This document shows, in pieces, positions 1 through 5,437 of a stretch of 8,236 nucleotides of DNA. Origin of the DNA: Thermoguttaceae bacterium (GTDB lineage Bacteria > Planctomycetota > Planctomycetia > Pirellulales > Thermoguttaceae); the NCBI GenBank assembly GCA_028695865.1, contig JAQVID010000110.1, positions 1 through 8,236 of the forward strand, written 5' to 3'. The position numbers and the translations under genes were made by a program. The stretch's first letter is position 1. Every line of letters begins with the position of its first letter. The notes beneath the pieces were generated by a model that saw nothing but the letters and a program-made list of their open reading frames with translations, was not told the DNA's origin and ran no database searches.

Positions 1-699
1 ACGTGAAGCCAAAAGGGAAACAGACAAATAAAGCGTCACGCATGGAATCAGCAAAAAATACAGTATTCCGGCCGACGAAATCATACCGCGCCCAAACGGT
101 TCAAAACACGACTCAATACTGAAACTCTGGAGTAAATTGGCGGTTGCCCGGCTGACAGGAAGTGTATCCGCCCATTTCAGCGCGATGAGCGGAGCGCACA
201 ACAGGGCACCCAATATATACGCGACGGTAAGCTGATGTGTAAGAAACGAGGCAAGCATGGCGACTGCGAGCATGGTCACGCCGATAAGCCAATATCCCAC
301 ATAGGTTGAAAGGAAAAGTCCCAGGTCAGGATCGCCCAAAAATTCGAGCAGGGTATAATTCGAAAGAAGCGAGAAGAGGAGTGACACGGTATAAATCGCC
401 AACGACGCCAAATACTTTCCGAGGACAAGTCGCGCAGGTGTAACAGGAAGAGTAAGCAACAGTTCGTCGGTTGCGAACCGTTTTTCGTCGGCCCAAATTC
501 CCATGGTAATCGCTGGAATAAAGACGAGCATGATAAGCGGGAACCAACGATTAAGCTGAGCAAGATTGGCAAGATTCGAATTGACAAACTCGTCCGGCAT
601 GAACGCCGCGATTGAACCAAGCAGTACGAACACACAAATGAAAACGTATCCGGTCGGATTCAGAAAATAAGCAGTGAAGTTTCGTCTGAATACAGGCAT
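1..699 (-). CDS. ABC-2 type transporter permease (GldF-like), C-terminus cut by window edge
   Basis: The first 233 codons are visible and stay open to base 1; the C-terminus lies outside the window. The protein is strongly hydrophobic, with six likely membrane segments near residues 16-35, 52-70, 98-118, 133-153, 155-175 and 208-231. The motif WADEKRFATDELLLTLPVT (residues 69-87) between TM2 and TM3 is the characteristic cytoplasmic coupling stretch of NosY/GldF-type ABC-2 permeases. The ATG at 697-699 is preceded by GGAAGG with a 5-base gap. Only one base separates it from the TGA of the upstream ATPase gene (TGA-T-ATG), so translational coupling is likely. The permease should form the inner-membrane channel of an ABC exporter driven by that ATPase. 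The substrate cannot be read from the sequence. In related clusters a GldG-like auxiliary protein often follows; it would lie beyond the left edge. Confidence 0.88.
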   Translation of the reverse strand, partial: MPVFRRNFTAYFLNPTGYVFICVFVLLGSIAAFMPDEFVNSNLANLAQLNRWFPLIMLVFIPAITMGIWADEKRFATDELLLTLPVTPARLVLGKYLASLAIYTVSLLFSLLSNYTLLEFLGDPDLGLFLSTYVGYWLIGVTMLAVAMLASFLTHQLTVAYILGALLCAPLIALKWADTLPVSRATANLLQSFSIESCFEPFGRGMISSAGILYFLLIPCVTLYLSVSLLASR

Positions 700-700
700 A

Positions 701-1438
701 TCAACCTTCCGTGAGCTGTTTGAAACGAAGATCGAAATCATCCGTTGTTTTGCCGAAATCGTTTGTCGTTCCGTCGAATACGATGCGCCCCTTGTTAATA
801 AAAAGAACGCGGGACGCCACGGCTCCGACCTCCTGTAAAATATGCGTGGACAAGAGAATCGTCTTTTTGCGTCCTATTCTCTTAATGGTTTCGCGAACCT
901 GGTGAATCTGGTTCGGGTCCAGTCCGGCTGTCGGCTCATCGAGTATGAGTACGTCCGGCTCGTGCAAAAGAGCCTGGGCCATTCCTACTCGTTGGCGGTA
1001 CCCGCGTGAGAGGTGCCCGATGGGCTTTTCCATGACAGCGTCGAGTTCGCACGTGTCGGCGACGCGCTCAATGGCTGCCGCGATCGACTTGGGGGCAAGT
1101 CCCCGGAGTCGGGCGAAGAAGCCGAGGAACCCCTTCGGTGTCATGTCCGGATAGAGTGGTCCGTTCTCCGGAAGGTACCCCAGGTGTCGCGAGCCCATCA
1201 TTCGCTGGCACGCCATGTCGAATCCCGCGATGATCGCCTGTCCTGCCGTGGGAGCGATGTAGCCGGTGAGAAGTTTCATTGTTGTGCTCTTGCCCGCCCC
1301 GTTGGGCCCAAGAAAGCAGACAATCTCCCCTTGGCCAATACGGAACGAAGCGTCCTGCACCGCCGCGAAGTTGCCATACATTCGGGTCAGACCGATCGCC
1401 TCGATCATGTTTTTGCTTGAAGTCATGAATCCATTCAC
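701..1438 (-). CDS. ABC transporter ATP-binding protein (GldA/ABC-2 exporter type)
   Basis: This 245-residue nucleotide-binding subunit powers the permease encoded immediately downstream. All core motifs are present: Walker A GPNGAGKST (44-52), signature LSRGYRQRVG (143-152), Walker B VLILDEPTAGLD (163-174) and H-loop STHIL (197-201). The Q-loop region reads GYLPENGPLY (87-96). This is the wording of the GldA-like branch, in which the usual glutamine is not obvious. Length is normal for a soluble NBD with a short C-terminal tail. The start is uncertain. The longest reading begins with GTG at 1436-1438, behind a weak AGAAGAA about 10 bases upstream. ATG codons at 1424-1426 (residue 5) and 1406-1408 (residue 11, MIEAIGLT) are alternatives, and the last matches where family homology normally starts. 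The gene ends one base before the permease ATG. Confidence 0.93.
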   Translation of the reverse strand: MNGFMTSSKNMIEAIGLTRMYGNFAAVQDASFRIGQGEIVCFLGPNGAGKSTTMKLLTGYIAPTAGQAIIAGFDMACQRMMGSRHLGYLPENGPLYPDMTPKGFLGFFARLRGLAPKSIAAAIERVADTCELDAVMEKPIGHLSRGYRQRVGMAQALLHEPDVLILDEPTAGLDPNQIHQVRETIKRIGRKKTILLSTHILQEVGAVASRVLFINKGRIVFDGTTNDFGKTTDDFDLRFKQLTEG

Positions 1439-1497
1439 TCGTCTAACGTTCTTCTGTGTAGCCCGGTTTTACCTGATTTTTCGCGTGGTATCTGCGT

Positions 1498-1524
1498 CCC
1501 CCGTTCTCCGAAGGCCAACAGGGG
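1498..1524 (-). terminator. hairpin in the pyk-ABC spacer, possible factor-dependent terminator or mRNA 3' stabiliser
   Basis: The spacer 1439-1614 (176 bases) holds no convincing gene. On the minus strand CCCCTGTT (1517-1524) can pair with AACGGGGG (1498-1505) over 8 bp, with one T-G wobble. The 11-base loop contains C(TTCG)G, an unusually stable tetraloop sequence. No T-tract follows, so it is not a textbook intrinsic terminator. It lies about 90 bases after the pyruvate kinase stop and 60 before the ABC ATPase start. It could end the pyk transcript, protect its 3' end, or sit in the ABC leader. Confidence 0.35.
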
Positions 1525-1614
1525 AGCGAACCGAAATTTGAAGTATCAGCGGCATAACGTTTTCCGAACGGGAGCGTATTCCGCTCAACAACAAATTTTC
1601 CCGGGCAGCATACT

Positions 1615-3159
1615 CTACTCAACCACGTGAACATAAATTGCGTTGCGTCGTTCGCTGGAAGTTCCGATTCCCGCGGTAAGAACCACGCGGTCGCCGGACT
1701 CCAGATACTCCGCGTCTTTACCAAGCCGCACAATCGTTTCGAGCATGTCGCCAGGCGCGGAAGATATTCCTCCGATCGGAATCACCCCCCAATAAAGACT
1801 CATTCGACGCAATACTTCGACCGCGTGACTTGTTCCAACGGTCATTACGAAGTTTCGCATTTTAGAAAAGTTGAGGGCTGTCCGGCCGGTCTTCGTCGCG
1901 ACAAGAATCATTGTCGCTTCAACCGTGTCAGCAAGCTTTCCGGCTGACTCGCAAACGGCGATTGAAATTCTTACATCCATCGGAATATCTTCGTCCACCA
2001 TGATCGACGCGGCCTCCATCATGCCGGAAACACTGAAGCTGTCGTTCGAGAAAAACAGTTCTTTCTCCGTTTCCACAGCGATGCGGTTCATGGTTTCCAC
2101 GGCCAAAACGGGATGTTTTCCGACAGCCGTTTCCCCCGAGAGCATACAGGCGTCTGTTCCGTCGAAGATCGCGTTGGCAACATCGGTTGCTTCGGCCCGG
2201 GTAGGAATGGTCTCTTCGGTCATGCTTTCGAGCATTTGTGTCGCGACAATGACCGGCTTGGTAAGCTCTCGACACGTCCTGATAATTTCTTTTTGAATAA
2301 CGGCGATTCGGGCAATATCAACTTCAACGCCCAAATCTCCCCGCGCGACCATAATACCATCGGCCTCCCGAACGATGTCGTCAAGACAGTCAAGCGTTTC
2401 GGGCTTTTCAATTTTGGCAATAATGTTCGGGTAATGAATTCGTCGTTCGCCCGGAGTGAGTGCTTGCCACGCGTCTTGACCTAAATGATCGGCTGCCGTT
2501 TTTTCCAGAATTGCGCGAAGATCAATAATATCTTGCGGCGAACGGACAAAGCTTAATCCGAGAAAATCAATTCCTGCCCCGACGGCCCAAATCGCGTTTT
2601 CACGATCTTTGGGCTGTATGGTTTGAATACTCAACGCAACGCCCGGCAGGTTGACCCCTTGGCGAGAACGAACACGCCCCCCCTGAACGACGCGGCACGA
2701 AACTGAATCTGCCGATTTTTCCAACACCTCAAGCGTAACCGTTCCATCGGCAAGAAGAACACGATCCTTGACTTTGAGATCGTCGATAAGCGGTTCATAC
2801 GTCGTCGTAAAGGCGTCCGGCTCACTTGTGGTTTTTCCTCGAACAAAACGAACGGTTTCGCCGGTAACGCACATTCGTTCATCCCCCGGAATCACCCCCA
2901 ATCTCATTTTGGGACCGGCCAGATCGGCCAGAACTCCCACCGGTTGACCAAGCTGATGACTGACGTCGCGAACTCGCTGAAGCACCGGAGCTATGTCCGC
3001 AGGACTACTGTGCGCAAAGTTCAAACGAAAAACATCGACTCCGGCAAGAATCAGGTCGCGAATCATTTCCTCGCTTTCGGACGCAGGTCCGAGTGTGGCA
3101 ACGATCTTCGTTCGACACGGTTTTTCTTTGGGAAAACGACAAAAAACATTATTGGTCAT
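1615..3159 (-). CDS. pyk: pyruvate kinase, K+-independent type
   Basis: This 514-residue glycolytic enzyme converts phosphoenolpyruvate and ADP to pyruvate and ATP in the cytoplasm. The substrate-binding strand RTKIVATLGPAS (16-27) opens the TIM-barrel A domain. The B domain runs from about 89 to 170. The barrel resumes and carries the catalytic lysine in IIAKIEKPE (K249, metal ligand E251), the metal-binding VARGDLGVE (D275), PVIVATQMLESM (302-313) and the long PTRAEATDVANAIFDGTDACMLSGETAVGKHP-type block (319-350, paraphrased by position). The C domain is about 375-514. Two of the four K+ ligands are replaced (A49 for Ser, L80 for Thr), and the GPE motif reads GPK (K84). This covariation marks K+-independent pyruvate kinases. 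About 25 extra residues (219-244) precede the catalytic-lysine strand. The ATG at 3157-3159 has AAGGA at 3169-3173, a 9-base gap. The gene starts 39 bases after the transporter stop, so co-transcription is plausible. Confidence 0.97.
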   Translation of the reverse strand: MTNNVFCRFPKEKPCRTKIVATLGPASESEEMIRDLILAGVDVFRLNFAHSSPADIAPVLQRVRDVSHQLGQPVGVLADLAGPKMRLGVIPGDERMCVTGETVRFVRGKTTSEPDAFTTTYEPLIDDLKVKDRVLLADGTVTLEVLEKSADSVSCRVVQGGRVRSRQGVNLPGVALSIQTIQPKDRENAIWAVGAGIDFLGLSFVRSPQDIIDLRAILEKTAADHLGQDAWQALTPGERRIHYPNIIAKIEKPETLDCLDDIVREADGIMVARGDLGVEVDIARIAVIQKEIIRTCRELTKPVIVATQMLESMTEETIPTRAEATDVANAIFDGTDACMLSGETAVGKHPVLAVETMNRIAVETEKELFFSNDSFSVSGMMEAASIMVDEDIPMDVRISIAVCESAGKLADTVEATMILVATKTGRTALNFSKMRNFVMTVGTSHAVEVLRRMSLYWGVIPIGGISSAPGDMLETIVRLGKDAEYLESGDRVVLTAGIGTSSERRNAIYVHVVE

Positions 3160-3179
3160 GAAAAGGATTCCTTGTTTTA

Positions 3180-3207
3180 CTATTCTTCGTGTTTGTTTCT
3201 ATTCTTC
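3180..3207. repeat. short direct repeat CTATTCTTC flanking the POT transporter stop codon
   Basis: CTATTCTTC occurs at 3180-3188 and again at 3199-3207, where on the minus strand it encodes the final Glu-Glu-stop of the transporter. It may be a small local duplication or chance in an AT-rich spacer. No function is evident. Confidence 0.3.
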
Positions 3208-5310
3208 ATGCATCATCCGTCGCAGAGTAGGCGCAAGCAAAAAGACCAGCACCCCGGCGCCCAACGGAACGAGCGACATCAAGAGAAAATAGTCTGCCCA
3301 ACCGCCGTCACGCCCGAACCAGAAATATATGCGGCCCGCTCCATCGGCCCCCGCCGAACCGAGCATGGCGACCAATTTCCCTGAAAGATAACACGCAATC
3401 GAACTGGAGAGGAACCATACGCCCATGAGGGCCGAAACATATCGTTTGGGTGCTAAACGGGACACCATCGACAGTCCAACGGGCGAAAGGCACAGTTCGC
3501 CCCAAGTGCAGAATATATAGGTCACGAAGAGCCAATAGGCGGCGGCGTTGCCTCCTGTTTTTTCGGCTTGAATACCACCGGAGACCATAAACATATTGGC
3601 GATTCCGAGCACAACCAATCCGACTCCGAACTTGACCGGGGTTGACGGTTCCATGCGGCGATAGGCCAAAAATCCCCAAAGAGCGGCAAAAAGCGGAGCG
3701 AACACAACGATTCCCAGCGGATTGACCGACTGATACCAAGTCGCGGGAAAAGTAAAGAGCGAATCTTCAAGAACGGCGTTTTTGGTTCTCGCTTCTTCAA
3801 ACGCTTTGGAGCGTTCGCGCTCCACGTCCCGGCATATTCCGTCGAACAACGTCTGCTGTTCCGGCGAAAGCTTTTCGGCAATCGCTTTGGAGGTCAATGG
3901 TCCCTTGCTGAAATCAATTCCAAACGATTTGCCGGCCCCTTCGTTGAATCGCTTGGCTGCTTCCTGAAATATCTCGGTCGATTCTTTTCGCCCCTGTTCA
4001 AGTAATTGATCCATGGTCGGAATGGTTAAGTTCAACGGCTTGAGTCCGGCCGTTTTGCGCGCTTCATTTGCTTTTAAGGCAGCACGCTTTGCCGTGGCCA
4101 ATCCGTCCTGAACTTGTCGTGAGGCACTGTCGTACCGGCTTGCGGCTTCGATAACAGCCGGATCGTTAGACCCTTTGGAAAAAAGAAGTTGTCTGGCCTT
4201 ATCATCCATTCCTTTCATGTCGTCAATGGCGGAAGAGGCGGTGGCCATGGCTCGACGCATGTTCTCGACCGCGATAAGCGCATCGGTTTCGTCTTCGTTG
4301 GCAAGGAACGGATGATTCTTCGCCTTGGCAAACGCGGTGGGCACCTGACGATTCGTGTCTTTCTTCGCGAATGTATTAAGCGAGGAGCCCGCCTGTTCAA
4401 ATACGGACCAGAACGCGACGCAAAACGCCGAAAGTACAAGAATGACGATCGTGCGATCAATTTCCTTGCGGGAAAGCATGGGTGTTTGTTTGCCCGCGGA
4501 CTGGCGAGAATCCTTCGAGGGCGTCGCGTCCACCGACTCTGTAGCTTGAGTAATGTTGTGCCCTGACGCTTGCTCTTCGACTCCCACTTCCTTCGAATCG
4601 GGCATGCCAATATGTCCCAAATATCGGGGACGCAAAAGCGAATATGTCGTCAGGCCAAAAAGCATTCCAATCGCGGCGGTAAGAAACCCCCAGTGCCAGG
4701 CGATCTTTTCAGCAACCGTACCCGCGACAAGCGGAGCAAGCAGCGCGCCAACGTTAATACCCATATAGAAAATGGTGAACGCGACATCGCGTCTTGAATC
4801 CCGTTTCCCGTAAAGCTCACCAACCATCACGGAAATACACGGCTTAAAGAAACCGTTTCCAACGATGATAAGCCCCAAACCAATCATAAATATCAACCAC
4901 GCGGCGGGACATGATTGGAGCGTTACGGACGAAGTCGCGTACTGCCGAAAATACTCGGTACCGAAGAGCATGAATTCGCCCACCGCAATCATGATTCCTC
5001 CGTAGAGCACGCTGCGATGCTGTCCGATAAAGCGGTCGGCAATGTATCCACCCAGCACAGGGAAAAGATAAACCAATCCGGTGAACCATCCATACAGTTC
5101 ATACGACTGTTTTTCGCTCCATCCGAACCCGGGATTGGAACTACTGACGGAATAGTAAAGATACATGACCAGAAACGCTCGCATACCATAATAACAAAAG
5201 CGTTCCCACATCTCTGTTGTAAAAAGAACCCACAAGCCAATCGGGTGCCCCAAAAATTGACGATCTCGTGGATTGATCCGCTCGACAACACCACCGTTGC
5301 TGCTCAACAC
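3199..5310 (-). CDS. POT/PTR-family proton-coupled oligopeptide symporter with large TM7-TM8 insertion
   Basis: This 703-residue inner-membrane importer of di- and tripeptides is much longer than typical bacterial POTs (about 450-500). The TM1 proton-coupling motif ExxERFxYY is present as E33-MW-ERF-C-YY (33-41). So are the TM4 lysine in NGFFKP (K156), the PTR2 signature FYMGINVGALLAPL (181-194), the TM7 glutamate in FEQAGSSLN (E305) and the TM10 glutamate in GELCLSPVGLS (E605). A functional symporter is therefore expected. Membrane segments fall near 25-52, 72-92, 100-117, 137-160, 178-198, 207-226, 286-305, 531-549, 560-579, 591-611, 624-649 and 672-694. Residues 232-283 are a hydrophilic linker where many bacterial POTs carry the HA/HB hairpin. 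Residues 323-518 are an added, charged, mostly helical segment that should face the periplasm. The longest reading starts at GTG 5308-5310, but the Shine-Dalgarno spacing favours TTG 5305-5307. It follows a secreted peptidase gene. Confidence 0.96.
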   Translation of the reverse strand: MLSSNGGVVERINPRDRQFLGHPIGLWVLFTTEMWERFCYYGMRAFLVMYLYYSVSSSNPGFGWSEKQSYELYGWFTGLVYLFPVLGGYIADRFIGQHRSVLYGGIMIAVGEFMLFGTEYFRQYATSSVTLQSCPAAWLIFMIGLGLIIVGNGFFKPCISVMVGELYGKRDSRRDVAFTIFYMGINVGALLAPLVAGTVAEKIAWHWGFLTAAIGMLFGLTTYSLLRPRYLGHIGMPDSKEVGVEEQASGHNITQATESVDATPSKDSRQSAGKQTPMLSRKEIDRTIVILVLSAFCVAFWSVFEQAGSSLNTFAKKDTNRQVPTAFAKAKNHPFLANEDETDALIAVENMRRAMATASSAIDDMKGMDDKARQLLFSKGSNDPAVIEAASRYDSASRQVQDGLATAKRAALKANEARKTAGLKPLNLTIPTMDQLLEQGRKESTEIFQEAAKRFNEGAGKSFGIDFSKGPLTSKAIAEKLSPEQQTLFDGICRDVERERSKAFEEARTKNAVLEDSLFTFPATWYQSVNPLGIVVFAPLFAALWGFLAYRRMEPSTPVKFGVGLVVLGIANMFMVSGGIQAEKTGGNAAAYWLFVTYIFCTWGELCLSPVGLSMVSRLAPKRYVSALMGVWFLSSSIACYLSGKLVAMLGSAGADGAGRIYFWFGRDGGWADYFLLMSLVPLGAGVLVFLLAPTLRRMMHEE

Positions 5311-5313
5311 AAA

Positions 5314-5320
5314 CTCCTTT
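5314..5320 (-). promoter_or_regulatory. strong Shine-Dalgarno (AAAGGAG) that decides the POT start
   Basis: AAAGGAG lies 3 bases before the GTG at 5308-5310 and 6 bases before the TTG at 5305-5307. A 3-base gap is too short for efficient initiation, so TTG (codon 2 of the longest reading) is the likelier start. The difference is one residue. Confidence 0.6.
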
Positions 5321-5332
5321 TATTCTTTTCTG

Positions 5333-5358
5333 TATTTTGTTCTTCCGAATACAAAATA
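5333..5358. promoter_or_regulatory. 8-bp dyad TATTTTGT-N10-ACAAAATA, candidate operator
   Basis: The arms at 5333-5340 and 5351-5358 are perfect inverted repeats around a 10-base centre. The half-site spacing suits a dimeric helix-turn-helix regulator. The dyad overlies the candidate promoter of the peptide transporter gene, so a bound repressor could block RNA polymerase. No cognate regulator is encoded in the window. As RNA it could also form an AU-rich hairpin, but a weak one. Confidence 0.4.
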
Positions 5359-5362
5359 TCAA
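5334..5362 (-). promoter_or_regulatory. candidate sigma-70-like promoter of the POT gene
   Basis: TTGATA (5357-5362, five of six matches to TTGACA) is followed after 17 bases by CAAAAT (5334-5339, four of six matches to TATAAT). Transcription would start near 5327, giving a short leader that contains the Shine-Dalgarno. The surrounding AT-rich stretch supports it. Promoter consensus in planctomycete-like bacteria is poorly defined, so this is tentative. Confidence 0.35.
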
Positions 5363-5377
5363 GACTGACGATTCATA

Positions 5378-5390
5378 TCTGGCGACCAGA
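5378..5390. repeat. small inverted repeat TCTGG-CGA-CCAGA
   Basis: A 5-bp stem with a 3-base loop lies between the 11-bp hairpin and the candidate promoter. An outer GAT/ATC pairing with a bulge could extend it. It may be part of a structured transcript end or a regulator site. Confidence 0.3.
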
Positions 5391-5395
5391 ATCAA

Positions 5396-5425
5396 CGATT
5401 GACAAACACGATGCTTTGTCAATCG
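5396..5425 (-). terminator. 11-bp perfect hairpin downstream of the peptidase gene
   Basis: CGATTGACAAA (5396-5406) and TTTGTCAATCG (5415-5425) form a perfect 11-bp stem with an 8-base loop. On the minus strand it begins 12 bases after the peptidase stop codon, the usual place for a transcript-ending or 3'-protecting structure. No T-tract follows, so termination would be weak or factor-assisted, and read-through into the transporter gene is possible. Confidence 0.5.
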
Positions 5426-5437
5426 CTCTTCTCAAAA

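Noticed and set aside
276..635. A 119-codon minus-strand frame inside the permease
   Set aside because: It is an alternate-frame reading of the permease, which has a coherent membrane-protein sequence in its own frame.
1572..1586. Small hairpin GAGCG-N5-CGCTC as a pyk terminator
   Set aside because: It has only 5 bp and no T-tract on the minus strand, too weak to call.
1443..1733. A 96-codon minus-strand frame covering the spacer after pyk
   Set aside because: It overlaps the pyruvate kinase 3' end in another frame by about 120 bases. It has an odd composition (Trp, Pro, Arg scattered) and no supporting start signal, so it looks like chance.
3165..3173. Near-palindrome around the pyk Shine-Dalgarno (AAGGATTCCTT) as a riboswitch-like sequestering stem
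   Set aside because: The centre is a single base, so no RNA hairpin of this form can fold; it is simply the ribosome-binding site plus chance symmetry.
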